From Candidatus Aminicenantota bacterium (GTDB lineage: Bacteria; Acidobacteriota; Aminicenantia; UBA2199): a stretch of DNA of 62,117 nucleotides. Under the pieces are notes generated by a model. The model was not told where the DNA came from. It saw only the letters and a list, made by a program, of their open reading frames with translations, and did no database searches. The first letter of the stretch is position 1, and each line of letters starts with the position of its first letter. Positions 17,779-26,794 of the stretch are shown in pieces. The position numbers were made by a program, and so were the translations under genes. Location of the stretch: assembly GCA_026393835.1 (NCBI GenBank), contig JAPKZK010000077.1, positions 1-62,117 of the forward strand, given 5' to 3'.

Positions 17779-20138
17779 ATGAACGAATCAGACAACTGAG
17801 GCAGCAGAGTTTAGACGCCGTCAATCGGATTTCCCCGGAACGGGCCCGCTTGATCACGGAATTTTATAAGGGCCGCCGGACGCAGGAAGTATCCATACCG
17901 GTTCAACGCGCCCTGGCGTTTCAATATGTGCTGGAAAATAAGAAAATCTGTATCCAACCGGGCGAATTGATCGTGGGCGAACGCGGCCCGGAACCGAAAG
18001 CCGTACCCACTTACCCGGAAATTTGCATCCACTCGCCGGAAGACCTGGATATTCTCCATTCCCGGGAAAAGGTTTCTTTTAAGGTAGATGATGAAACCGG
18101 GAGATTGTATCATGAGGAATTGTTTCCTTACTGGAAAGGGAGAACCATCCGGGATAGGATATTTGAGCAAATGGATGATGATTGGAAATCCGCCTATGAA
18201 GCCGGGGTATTTACCGAGTTCATGGAACAGCGGGCCCCCGGGCATACGGTCCTGGGCGACAAAATTTATAAAAAAGGGTTCCTGGATTTGCAAGAGGAAC
18301 TCCACGCCGCCCTGGGCGCGCTGGATTTCTTCAATGATCCCCAGGCCCTTGATAAAAGAGAGGAGTTAACGGCCATGGCCATCGCCGCGAATGCAATCAT
18401 CGCCTTTGCCCTTCGCCACGGCCGGGAATTGGAACAACTGGCACTGGTGGAAGCGGATCCCCCCCGCAAACAGGAACTGGAAAAAATGGCGGAGATTTGT
18501 CGATGGGTCCCGGCCCATGCGCCCCGCACCTTTCATGAAGCCCTTCAATACTATTGGTTCGTTCACGTGGGGGTGATTACCGAGTTAAACCCCTGGGATT
18601 CATTCAATCCCGGCAGGCTGGATCAACATCTCTATCCATTTTACCGGCGTGAACTGGAACAGGGAACATTAACGGTGGAGCAAGCCAGGGAACTGCTGCA
18701 GGCCTTCTGGGTGAAATTCAACAATCACCCGGCGCCCCCCAAAACCGGGGTCACGGCCAAAGAAAGCAATACCTATACGGATTTTTGCCTCATCAATGTG
18801 GGCGGCGTGAACCGCGACGGCGGCGATGCGGTGAATGAGTTGTCATACCTCATCCTGGAGGTGATCGAGGAGATGCGCTTGCTCCAGCCGGGGTCCATGG
18901 TGCAGGTGAGCAAGAAAAACCCGGACCGTTTCCTGAAACGGGCGTTAAAGATTATCCGCACGGGTTTTGGTCAGCCTTCCGTATTTAACACGGATGCGAT
19001 TATCCAGGAACTAATGCGCCAGGGAAAAACCATTGAAGACGCCCGCAACGGCGGCGCCAGCGGCTGCGTGGAAAGCGGCGCCTTCGGCGCTGAAGCGTAT
19101 ACCCTCACGGGGTATTTTAACCTGGCTAAAATTCTTGAAATTACTCTCCATAACGGCGCAGACCCGAGGACCGGCAAGAAACTCGGCCTGGGAACAGGCA
19201 GCCCGGGGAGGTTTAAATCGTTCGCGGAACTATTGAACGCTTACAAGAAACAGTTGCAGCACTTTATCGAAATCAAGATCAAGGGGAACAATATCATTGC
19301 CCGGATTTATGCCGGGTACATGCCCGCCCCTTTTTTGTCCCTATTGATCGATGACTGTATTAAGAAGGGGAAAGATTATAATAATGGCGGCGCGCGCTAC
19401 AATACCAGTTATATCCAGGGGGTGGGCATCGGCAGCCTGACCGATTCGCTGTCCGCCATCAAATACCATGTCTTCGACCGCCCCAATATGTCTTTACCGG
19501 GACTGGTTAAGATGCTGGACGCCGATTTTAATGGTTTTGAAACGGAACGGAAGATGCTGGCGGAGGATACGCCTAAATACGGTAATGACGACGATTATCC
19601 CGATGATATTATGAAAACGGTTTTCGAATATTTTTATGGGGCCGTGGACAATCGCCCGGCGGCCAATGGCGGGGTGCACCGCATTAATATGCTGCCCACC
19701 ACGTGCCATGTTTATTTCGGCAGTGTTATCGGCGCGCTGCCCGATGGGCGCAGGGCTTTCCAGCCGCTGTCCGAAGGAATTTCACCGGTGCAGGGCGCGG
19801 ACCGGAAGGGTCCGACCGCCGTGGTAAAATCCGCCGCCAAAATGGACCATATTAAGACCGGGGGTACGTTGTTGAACCAGAAATTCACTCCGGCTGTTCT
19901 CAAGGATGAGGAAGGGCTTACTCAACTGCTGCACCTGGTGCGGTGTTATTTTAAGTTGGATGGTCATCATATGCAATTCAATGTAGTGGATGCGGCTGCG
20001 CTTCGGGAGGCGCAGAAACACCCGGAAAAGCACCGGGACCTGATCGTCAGGGTAGCGGGGTACAGCGATTATTTTGTGGACCTGACCCCTGAGCTGCAAG
20101 AGGAAATCATACGACGCACGGAACACCGGGGGTTCTAA
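17775..20138 (+). CDS. Glycyl radical enzyme, HypD-like (trans-4-hydroxyproline dehydratase type)
   Basis: 787 residues, full length. The active-site Cys and Glu lie in GGASGCVESGAFGAE (about residue 420) and the glycyl radical loop in LIVRVAGYSDYF near the C-terminus. From memory it aligns along its length with Clostridioides difficile HypD: PTYPEIC, FTEFMEQRAPGHTV, STYTDF-like NTYTDF, LTGYFNL, MLPTTCHVYFG and KMDHIKTGGTLLNQ all have counterparts. HypD removes water from trans-4-hydroxy-L-proline to give a pyrroline carboxylate, which P5C reductase turns into proline. No reductase gene is next to it, so the substrate stays unproven; other dehydratase-type members share GCVE. Translationally coupled to its activase. 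Confidence 0.85.
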   Translation: MNERIRQLRQQSLDAVNRISPERARLITEFYKGRRTQEVSIPVQRALAFQYVLENKKICIQPGELIVGERGPEPKAVPTYPEICIHSPEDLDILHSREKVSFKVDDETGRLYHEELFPYWKGRTIRDRIFEQMDDDWKSAYEAGVFTEFMEQRAPGHTVLGDKIYKKGFLDLQEELHAALGALDFFNDPQALDKREELTAMAIAANAIIAFALRHGRELEQLALVEADPPRKQELEKMAEICRWVPAHAPRTFHEALQYYWFVHVGVITELNPWDSFNPGRLDQHLYPFYRRELEQGTLTVEQARELLQAFWVKFNNHPAPPKTGVTAKESNTYTDFCLINVGGVNRDGGDAVNELSYLILEVIEEMRLLQPGSMVQVSKKNPDRFLKRALKIIRTGFGQPSVFNTDAIIQELMRQGKTIEDARNGGASGCVESGAFGAEAYTLTGYFNLAKILEITLHNGADPRTGKKLGLGTGSPGRFKSFAELLNAYKKQLQHFIEIKIKGNNIIARIYAGYMPAPFLSLLIDDCIKKGKDYNNGGARYNTSYIQGVGIGSLTDSLSAIKYHVFDRPNMSLPGLVKMLDADFNGFETERKMLAEDTPKYGNDDDYPDDIMKTVFEYFYGAVDNRPAANGGVHRINMLPTTCHVYFGSVIGALPDGRRAFQPLSEGISPVQGADRKGPTAVVKSAAKMDHIKTGGTLLNQKFTPAVLKDEEGLTQLLHLVRCYFKLDGHHMQFNVVDAAALREAQKHPEKHRDLIVRVAGYSDYFVDLTPELQEEIIRRTEHRGF

Positions 20139-20225
20139 ATATCTAAATATTGCCCCCCGCACCGCGGTCGCTATCGACACTCGCCGCGGCGTCCCGGTCA
20201 GCGAGTACTTATGGAATCCCTGTAA

Positions 20226-22520
20226 TCAGTGGATGGGTCTTTTTTTAATCGATGCCTCCAGGCCGGCAATAATCGCATCGCGGTTGTCTTTCTCTAAGGC
20301 GGTGAAAAAAGAGAGGAGCCATTGCCGGCGACGTTCCAGGTTTTTATTGTTCTCGATAAAATACTTTACGCCTGGAAAATCTTTGGACAGGGAAAAGGTT
20401 TCCGGTTGTTGTTTGAGCAGTTCCATCAGGGTATTCGATATTTTCCGCTCTTTATCGGGATTATCCAGGCAGATCCAGGCGGCGATTTCAAAGGCATGGG
20501 CCAGGGCTACATCTTTACTGGAAGGGGAATCATTTAAACTCGATTTAAAAGTCTCGATGGTCTGCAAGCTTTCATTATAGAGGCCAACGGTAAATAAGTT
20601 TTCTATTAATCCGGGGAGGGCCCGGTTTTTTGCGTCGCCTTCCCGGTTTGCCAGGTAACGGTTCATTTCCAGGGCTTTATCGAACTGGAATACTTTATCA
20701 TGATAGATGACGGCCAAACGTTCGGCCGCGGAATCCGGGTTTACTTTGTAAGCATTGAGGTAATGTTCGATGGCGGCCGGCCAGTTTTGTCGGTATTCGT
20801 ATAAAATCGCGAGGTTTTCCTGGGTTTGCACCCATTCTAAGGGAAGGTTTTCAAATGTTCGCGCTTCCAGGGCATTTCGGTAGGCTTCTTCGGCCTGGGC
20901 TAATAACTGCGTCCTGGACTCGCCTTCAGTGCGGATGCCTTGCTCTCTCAGCGCATTTCCAAAATTATTCCGGGTAACGGCCCAATATTGCGGCAGGCGC
21001 TCCCTGGTCCATACTTCCATAACTTTTTGATAGGCACCAACCGCCTGGGCCAATAACAGCGTCCCTGCCTCTCCCGGCGTACGGACGCCCTGGTCATAAA
21101 GGGTTGTCCCTAAATTATTCTGGGCCATGGCCCAATATTGGGGCTGTTGTTGCCTGGCCCACACTTCCAGGGCGTTTCGATAGGCTTCTACAGCCTGGGC
21201 CAATAACAGCGCCCCTTTTTCTTCGGACATGCGGACGCCTTGATCGGAGAGCGCAATTCCTAAATTGTTCTGGGTCATGGCCCAATCCCTGGGCAGTTGC
21301 TTCCTGGTGTAGACTTCCAGGGCGTTTCGATAGGCGTCAACGGCCTGGGCCAATAACAACACCTCTGCCTCGCCTTCAGTGCGGAGGCCTTGTTCTCTCA
21401 GCGTATTTCCAAAATTATTTTGGGTGCGCGCCCAATCCTGGGGCAGTTGCTCCCTGGTGTAGACTTCCAGGGCGTTTCGAAAGGCTGCCGCGGCCTGGGC
21501 CAATAGCTGCGCCCCTTTCTTCTCTTCGGGCATGCGGATGCCTTGCGCTTTTAATGCGGCCCCTAAATTCTCCTGGGTATTTGCCCAATCCCGGGGCAGT
21601 TGCTCCCTGGCGATAACTTCCAGGGCGTTTCGATAGGCTGCCGCGGCCTGGGCCAATAACAACGCCCCTTCCTCTCCCGGCGTGCGGACGCCTTGTTCTT
21701 GAAGCACATTTCCTAAATTTTCCTGGGTGGCTGCCCATTGTTGGGGGTGTTGCTCCCTGGTGAATATTTTCAGGGCCTGATGAACTGATGCTAAAGCCAG
21801 GGATAAAAATTCTCGACTTTCTTCGCCCCCCACACGTGCGCCAAAATTGGTGTATATCTTGCCGATGGAATTTTTTATCTCTCCGCATTGCAAAGGGTAA
21901 CTCTCCGCATCTACTATCGTTTCCGCCTTCAGGTAATTCTCCAGCGCCGCCTTGATTTGAAAACCGGCATATAACGCATTACCTGTATATTTCCAGTTCT
22001 CATAGGCGTCGATATCTACCTGCCGTTGTTTTTCTTTCAGCCCTTTCCTTCTTTCTTCTCCTTGCAGGGCCGCTTTCTCAAAATTTTTGGCTGCTTCATC
22101 GAAGTTCTTCAAATAAAATTGGCGCAGACCCTGGGTTCGGTAGTCATCGCTGTCCTTAACCGCATTCGCCCATAGGTTCAATTGGGACTTGACCTCTTCC
22201 GGGGTGAATCCGGACTTATCGGCCCATTCCTTTATATAATAACTGAAATCCACCGGCTGACCTTTATGGCTTTCCGACTTTCTTTTCGCAGTCTCATCGG
22301 AAAGTTTGCCGATATATTTTTCTATCTGTTCATGGGTCCACAGTGTCTTAGAGCCGCTGTCATCGGTGTAAACCGATGGGCCGCCGGTGAGGGTGATTTT
22401 TTCCCCGGCTGCCGGCTTTTCGGTATCGGTCATTAATTGTCCTTTCAACGTAACATTGGCCCGGAGGGCCGTAACGCTTACAATAAATAAAACGGTCAAA
22501 ATAATTAAACGTATTTTCAT
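20226..22520 (-). CDS. Secreted TPR-repeat protein
   Basis: 764 residues with signal peptide MKIRLIILTVLFIVSVTALRA. The middle (about residues 240-560) consists of seven or eight repeats of roughly 45 residues with the pattern AYRNALEVxxREQLPxDW, then TQNNLGxAL, then QGxR. These are long TPR-like helical hairpins, and they are also repetitive at DNA level (about 20900-21790). The C-terminal part has ordinary TPR-like helices (EHYLNAYKVNPDSAAERL). The protein probably acts as an exported scaffold that binds partners; no catalytic motif is seen. It stands alone and converges on the glycyl radical gene. GGAGG precedes the ATG. Confidence 0.87.
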   Translation of the reverse strand: MKIRLIILTVLFIVSVTALRANVTLKGQLMTDTEKPAAGEKITLTGGPSVYTDDSGSKTLWTHEQIEKYIGKLSDETAKRKSESHKGQPVDFSYYIKEWADKSGFTPEEVKSQLNLWANAVKDSDDYRTQGLRQFYLKNFDEAAKNFEKAALQGEERRKGLKEKQRQVDIDAYENWKYTGNALYAGFQIKAALENYLKAETIVDAESYPLQCGEIKNSIGKIYTNFGARVGGEESREFLSLALASVHQALKIFTREQHPQQWAATQENLGNVLQEQGVRTPGEEGALLLAQAAAAYRNALEVIAREQLPRDWANTQENLGAALKAQGIRMPEEKKGAQLLAQAAAAFRNALEVYTREQLPQDWARTQNNFGNTLREQGLRTEGEAEVLLLAQAVDAYRNALEVYTRKQLPRDWAMTQNNLGIALSDQGVRMSEEKGALLLAQAVEAYRNALEVWARQQQPQYWAMAQNNLGTTLYDQGVRTPGEAGTLLLAQAVGAYQKVMEVWTRERLPQYWAVTRNNFGNALREQGIRTEGESRTQLLAQAEEAYRNALEARTFENLPLEWVQTQENLAILYEYRQNWPAAIEHYLNAYKVNPDSAAERLAVIYHDKVFQFDKALEMNRYLANREGDAKNRALPGLIENLFTVGLYNESLQTIETFKSSLNDSPSSKDVALAHAFEIAAWICLDNPDKERKISNTLMELLKQQPETFSLSKDFPGVKYFIENNKNLERRRQWLLSFFTALEKDNRDAIIAGLEASIKKRPIH

Positions 22521-22606
22521 TTGTCCTCCAATATTATCCGGATGGGGCCGGGTAGCATATTAACCGCTCTGCCGGCATTTTATTTTTGCGGCCTTTAAAG
22601 ATAGTA

Positions 22607-22635
22607 TTCTACCGCAAAACCGGGTTTATTTCAAT
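22607..22635 (-). promoter_or_regulatory. Promoter of the TPR protein gene
   Basis: Minus strand TTGAAA (22635-22630), 17-bp spacer, TAGAAT (22612-22607). Confidence 0.7.
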
Positions 22636-22686
22636 TGGCTTAGCGAGACATTTTTTGCATTGTTCCTGTTTCCCATAAAACCGATG

Positions 22687-22708
22687 AAAAATTCGCCTGA
22701 CCCCTTCC
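22687..22708 (+). repeat. Dispersed motif GCCTGTCCC, copy 2
   Basis: AAAAATTCGCCTGACCCC, between the divergent TPR and HEPN/MNT promoters. Confidence 0.5.
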
Positions 22709-22755
22709 GCTTCCATTCCACTTCTTTCATTTCCTGAATTTAGACCAGGAAAAGG

Positions 22756-22784
22756 TTGAATAAAAATGAATTCAATATTATAAT
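22756..22784 (+). promoter_or_regulatory. Promoter of the HEPN/MNT chimera
   Basis: TTGAAT (22756-22761), 17-bp spacer, TATAAT (22779-22784), 7 nt before the ATG at 22792. It fixes the start, since the longer reading frame begins inside the -35 box. Confidence 0.75.
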
Positions 22785-22791
22785 TGTTTTT

Positions 22792-23217
22792 ATGAATATC
22801 AAGAAAACAATTGAATACTGGACCACATCGTCGGAATATGACCTTGAAGTTGCCGACTCACTATTTGAAAATAAAAAATATCACGATGTACCAATGGTTA
22901 CTAGCGAAATTAGAGGGATAATAAAAAGATTTGCCGAGGCAATTGAGAATGAAGGGATTACTATACAGAAAATTTTTTTATATGGTTCCTATTCCCGTGG
23001 GGAAGAGAGAAAATATAGTGACATCGATGTGGCAGTGGTATCAAAGGATTTCGAAGAAGACACGATTGAAGCCAACATGAAGCTGTTGAGGATTGCTGTC
23101 CGGGTGGATGTACGACTGGCTCCATTGGCCATTGCCCAATCGGAACTGGTAAACTTGCATATCCCCATTATTGGCGAGGCCCAAAAAGGCATTGATATGA
23201 CCTTCGCAGCCGCTTGA
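22792..23217 (+). CDS. HEPN N-terminus fused to a MNT nucleotidyltransferase antitoxin
   Basis: 141 residues. Residues 1-34 (MNIKKTIEYWTTSSEYDLEV...) match the opening helix of HEPN toxins. Residue 35 onward (MVTSEIRGIIKRF...) is a complete MNT domain with the nucleotidyltransferase signature GSYSRGEERKYSDIDVAVV. In the usual operon order HEPN then MNT are separate genes; here about 100 residues of the HEPN RNase, including its RxxxxH site, are missing and the two are joined in frame exactly at the MNT start (22894). The product may still AMPylate HEPN proteins encoded elsewhere, or be a remnant. The start sits 7 nt after a consensus -10 box and lacks a ribosome site. Confidence 0.8.
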   Translation: MNIKKTIEYWTTSSEYDLEVADSLFENKKYHDVPMVTSEIRGIIKRFAEAIENEGITIQKIFLYGSYSRGEERKYSDIDVAVVSKDFEEDTIEANMKLLRIAVRVDVRLAPLAIAQSELVNLHIPIIGEAQKGIDMTFAAA

Positions 23218-23283
23218 TGGTATTTTTTGAGCGTCCCCTTTGTCCCGCCCTACGGAATACACGGAAAACACGGAATCAAATTT

Positions 23284-23472
23284 TTAAGACCATGTAAATG
23301 CAACCAATTCTTTATCGGTTTTGTAATCCTCAAGAAGCGCCTTTGCCCCATCTGCAAGACTCCGTTTCTTCCCCGCTTCTTTCCTCATGGATTTGATTGT
23401 TTTTTCAAGGATTAACATCTTATCGCTTAAGGGCAATTTAACTATTTCTCTTAAAATAAGTGCTGCTTCCAT
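23284..23472 (-). CDS. Short antitoxin-like protein, probably truncated
   Basis: 62 residues, MEAALILREIVKLPLSDKML.... The layout, with an early EIVKLPLSDKMLILEK helix and a later ALLEDYKTDKELVAFT, resembles small antitoxins that precede MazF- or RelE-type toxins. In relatives I remember, the sequence continues after ELVAFT with an acidic tail; here it stops after WS. No toxin gene follows: the next 60 bp hold degenerate repeats and the end of the HEPN/MNT gene on the other strand. A consensus promoter precedes it. A truncated, orphan antitoxin is the best reading. Confidence 0.5.
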   Translation of the reverse strand: MEAALILREIVKLPLSDKMLILEKTIKSMRKEAGKKRSLADGAKALLEDYKTDKELVAFTWS

Positions 23473-23503
23473 TGTTATTTCCTCAAATCATTTCTCAGGC
23501 TGG

Positions 23504-23532
23504 ATTATAAACGAAATTCCGATGATTTTCAA
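23504..23532 (-). promoter_or_regulatory. Promoter of the antitoxin-like gene
   Basis: Minus strand TTGAAA (23532-23527), 17-bp spacer, TATAAT (23509-23504). Confidence 0.65.
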
Positions 23533-23654
23533 ATAAATTTTTAAAATTTATTTTGACTATTATCGAGATATTTTCATCGAAAAGGTATTCCGGCTGTTTC
23601 ATAGAATTCCCGTCTATCCAAAATGAGAGAAGCGAATTCTACTTAAGAGGATGC

Positions 23655-24434
23655 TTATATCTCTATGGTGTTATCCTTACCGGAATCCCGGGTCTCCGGT
23701 AATAACCTGCCTTGTAAGTCGGCTTCCCCCAAATGTTTTCTATCCCTGTCAAATACCTCGAAATGATTCCTGTGCCTATTGTCCAGGTACCACAACCGCC
23801 GGGTTTTTATCTCTTCAAATACAGTGCGTCCCTGTATTATGAGGTGCGTCCTCCGGAATTGTTCCACGTTATGAAGAAATATATCGATTGGAGCCTGTCT
23901 TTCTTCAAATATATTTTTCAATTCTTCTTTTTTTTCAACAAACGGGATATCGATTGACTGGCCAGGTTCACACTTTTTCAGTACACGAACCGTCGAAAGT
24001 TCTAATTTTCCAAATCGCGACCCGGTAAAATTTATCAACAATTTTTCGATATCCGGTTGAAGCAATCGACGTTCGGCTGTCTCGGCGACGGATGTATCGT
24101 TTACTTTTTCGAAATCCAATGCCGGGCACAGGTATTCTATTTCCGGCGAATGTTTTTGATCTTCCCGCCAGTCCCTGGGGTTCAATTTATCAAAAATGAT
24201 TTCCCTGACAGCTTTTTGAACATCCTTGTTCATCCGGTTAAAACTGGAAAGAAAATGTTCATTCTTTATGGCATAGCGGTTGCAAAAAAGGCTGTCCTTA
24301 TAAAATTGTTTCTCACTGATTTTTTCCCTGAGTAAATGGAACACGCCGACAAAAGTCAGAAGGGCTGCGCGAAATTCGGTATCTGAATGATATTGGGCCT
24401 CCAGCGATAGTTCGTTGATAAATATTTCTATCAT
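23655..24434 (-). CDS. Third protein of the DUF262/DUF3696 operon, colicin E3-like C-terminal motif
   Basis: 259 residues from MIEIFINELSLEAQYHSD; the ATG lies 5 nt after the ATPase stop. The first half is helical and unfamiliar. Near the C-terminus (about 210-240) stands RRLWYLDNRHRNHFEVFDRD followed by KHLGEAD. The spacing of D, H (+3) and E (+8), then HLG and D, recalls the catalytic region of E3-type 16S rRNases, where a D-x2-H-x3-E triad precedes KYDxxGxHLG. That likeness is from memory and short, so it is an inference. The operon position supports an effector role: a sensor/ATPase pair followed by a toxic nuclease, as in abortive-infection systems. An accessory protein of unknown fold is the alternative. 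Confidence 0.6.
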   Translation of the reverse strand: MIEIFINELSLEAQYHSDTEFRAALLTFVGVFHLLREKISEKQFYKDSLFCNRYAIKNEHFLSSFNRMNKDVQKAVREIIFDKLNPRDWREDQKHSPEIEYLCPALDFEKVNDTSVAETAERRLLQPDIEKLLINFTGSRFGKLELSTVRVLKKCEPGQSIDIPFVEKKEELKNIFEERQAPIDIFLHNVEQFRRTHLIIQGRTVFEEIKTRRLWYLDNRHRNHFEVFDRDRKHLGEADLQGRLLPETRDSGKDNTIEI

Positions 24435-24439
24435 CCGGG

Positions 24440-25639
24440 TCAGAATCCTAACAGGTTTTGTAAATCCTTTTCCGATTGGTCGAAGAAATCTTCCGGCCAA
24501 TCATCGATGCTGCCGTCTTCGTTTATGGGTATCCGCATGACCGGGCAGCCTTGCTTATCATCGGTAAAATACAACACGGAGGCATCTTTCTGTGTTAGGG
24601 AATAATTTTTATTTTTTATACATACGCGCAAAGTATTTAAAATATGTTCACTGTGCGATTCGATTAAAACCTGTACGCCGCATGAGGCCACCCGGCATAA
24701 GAATGCGGTAAGCCTGGATTGAGCTTTGGGATGGAGATGGGCTTCCGGGTTTTCCACGATCAGCATTTCGCCGGGGCCGGCCAGCAGCCCGGAAATGATA
24801 ATGGGCAGGATGTAGGAATACCCGAAACCGATGTTAGAGGGTTTGTAGCGTTTATCGGTGGGGCTGTTATTCAGCAGGAGGGTTAATATGCTGCTATCTT
24901 CCTCTTTTCCTTTGAGAGTGATTTTGGCCTCTCCGAAAATCTCCCGGAGCCATTCTTCTACCTGTTGTTCAAAGGTCACAGCATCCCGGCCCAGGTAGAG
25001 TCGTTCATCGACTTTATGGTCTTTTTTCAAATGTAGTACATTGGCGGCGTTTTCACCCCGGGATCCCACATTGATAAATTTTCCCATTGTTTTCTTTTCA
25101 TAATATTTCTGGGGGCCAAGCCGGTCCGCGGCAATGTAATGAATCTTGAGGAAATCGACGGGCATATCTTTCTCATCGATGATGGTTTTCCCGGGAGACA
25201 CTTCCGGGATAAGTTTTTTAAATCCATACAGGTTATTTTTCCCCAGGATTTTTTCATCTCCGGGTGTATTTCCGAAGTTTATCCCCACTTCCCGGATATC
25301 GGCCACGAAGTAATCGCTATCATTAGGCGTCAACGTGTATTTCAAAGATATTTCGCGGTTTGAGCTTGCGGTAATAAAATGAAATTTCACCGGCGTTTCC
25401 TTTGGTGTATAGCTATTTTTGATATCGTTAAAGGCGCCCAATTGGACGCAATCCCCGTTTAATATGAATTGGTCGGTATCTTCATTATGTTCGATGGATT
25501 GACGCATTAACAATAATGCCTGGAGAACCGTGGATTTCCCTTTCCCGTTTATCCCGGTCAACAGCGTAACCTGGGATAATGGGAAAACCGTTTCTTCCCT
25601 GAAGCATTTAAAATTGGTTAAACCGATATGGGTAATCAT
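24440..25639 (-). CDS. DUF3696 AAA/ABC-type ATPase
   Basis: 399 residues. Walker A is LLTGINGKGKSTVLQAL at the N-terminus (family start IGLTNFKCFREE), Walker B lies in EMLIVENPEAHLHPKAQ, and the H-loop is in VLIESHSEHILN. The C-terminal segment INEDGSIDDWPEDFFDQ is the DUF3696 hallmark. Such SMC/OLD-like ATPases act as sensors or motors in many defence systems. There is no fused TOPRIM nuclease, so an effector must come from elsewhere; the adjacent downstream gene is the natural candidate. It overlaps the DUF262 gene by one base (TAATG) and is almost contiguous with the third gene. Confidence 0.9.
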   Translation of the reverse strand: MITHIGLTNFKCFREETVFPLSQVTLLTGINGKGKSTVLQALLLMRQSIEHNEDTDQFILNGDCVQLGAFNDIKNSYTPKETPVKFHFITASSNREISLKYTLTPNDSDYFVADIREVGINFGNTPGDEKILGKNNLYGFKKLIPEVSPGKTIIDEKDMPVDFLKIHYIAADRLGPQKYYEKKTMGKFINVGSRGENAANVLHLKKDHKVDERLYLGRDAVTFEQQVEEWLREIFGEAKITLKGKEEDSSILTLLLNNSPTDKRYKPSNIGFGYSYILPIIISGLLAGPGEMLIVENPEAHLHPKAQSRLTAFLCRVASCGVQVLIESHSEHILNTLRVCIKNKNYSLTQKDASVLYFTDDKQGCPVMRIPINEDGSIDDWPEDFFDQSEKDLQNLLGF

Positions 25640-26760
25640 TATTCCATATTCCCCAATACTTCAAATACCATTGAAAACCGTTTAATAACTCTTGTCTTAT
25701 CGCCGGTAGCAAATCCTACTGCATCGGCAAATCCTTGGTCTTTAATAAGCATTTTGTAATTCCGTAAAATTCTTTCTTTGTTTTTAAGTAAATATTCGTC
25801 GGTATTTTTCAAGAAGAAATAGGAAATGGATTCCAGTATGGCGATATTGATCCGGCCCCTGCTTTTAGGCGTAGGATAGCGGAAATTGTCACTTCCGAAG
25901 AATCGATAGGTTAATTCCATCACCTGCCGGAATTGTTTTTTTAGTTCGTTTAGCTTGCTTTCTTCCATTTTATTGATTTCCACCATTGCTTTTTCAAGAA
26001 AAGCGCTCATATCGCCTTTGTAATCGTTTTCATAGTCGAAAATGGAAAAAGCCAGGACACGGAGTATGGCTTCCCTGTCTTTCATCCGCGTATCTTTTAT
26101 GCCATTATCGATGGCTTTATGGAAATATTCTGCTTCCGACAGACCCTTCAGGAGGTGGGTGGATTGCCCCATGTAGATGCAATTTCGGACTTCTTGCCGG
26201 CTTAGCTGGGTTCCACCTGTGTTGATGCGGTTGAACAGGTCGTAAATAACCTTTAGAGGAACAGAGGGTTTCAAAATATACAGTAGGAGTTTTTTATCTT
26301 CGATTTTGACCTTCAGTTGTTCGTCCAGGCCTGAAAAAAATTTCCCATTTAGTCGGGGTATTGCTTTCAGGTCTTGCAATTCAAATTGATTATTAATATA
26401 CCGATGAAGTGTACTGGTCCGCTGGAGACCGTCGATTATGATAAATTTCCCATCTTTTCTCTGGTTGATATAAAATGGGGGCAAGGGGAAATTCAAGATT
26501 ACTGACTCGATAAATTTGCTCTGTTGTTCCGGTTTCCAAACCAGTTTTCTCTGGAATTCAGGATCGATGACCAGGTATCCCTGGTCATATTTTCTCATTA
26601 ATTGAAACACGGAATGCGGGTCTTCTTTTAAATCGATATCCGATGTTGTGGGATCGTAAGGATACAAACCTTCAGCGCCGATGCCTTCTTCGTCGTCGGT
26701 GTCCGCATCAAATTCAATCGGTTTATCGTCATCAGAAACATTCATTTTTTCGGAATCCAA
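25639..26760 (-). CDS. DUF262 (ParB/GmrS-like) protein
   Basis: 373 residues. The DUF262 core is clear: LVIDPEFQRKLVWKPEQQSKFIES, LPPFYINQRKDGKFIIIDGLQRTSTL, then DLFNRINTGGTQLSRQEVRNC. DUF262 domains hydrolyse NTPs and are found in GmrSD-type modification-dependent restriction and in other phage-defence operons. There is no DUF1524 HNH nuclease fused here, so this would be the sensing part. The start is TTG at 26760, with AAGGAG 9 nt upstream; an in-frame ATG at 26745 is the alternative. It is first in a three-gene operon behind one consensus promoter. The C-terminus overlaps the ATPase start. Confidence 0.9.
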   Translation of the reverse strand: MDSEKMNVSDDDKPIEFDADTDDEEGIGAEGLYPYDPTTSDIDLKEDPHSVFQLMRKYDQGYLVIDPEFQRKLVWKPEQQSKFIESVILNFPLPPFYINQRKDGKFIIIDGLQRTSTLHRYINNQFELQDLKAIPRLNGKFFSGLDEQLKVKIEDKKLLLYILKPSVPLKVIYDLFNRINTGGTQLSRQEVRNCIYMGQSTHLLKGLSEAEYFHKAIDNGIKDTRMKDREAILRVLAFSIFDYENDYKGDMSAFLEKAMVEINKMEESKLNELKKQFRQVMELTYRFFGSDNFRYPTPKSRGRINIAILESISYFFLKNTDEYLLKNKERILRNYKMLIKDQGFADAVGFATGDKTRVIKRFSMVFEVLGNME

Positions 26761-26794
26761 AGTACGTCACTCCTTATGTATCTGTTCCGAATCA

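Noticed and set aside
21104..21616. Plus-strand 170-codon frame opposite the TPR repeats
   Set aside because: Antisense to the TPR repeat region; its periodic sequence mirrors the repeats.
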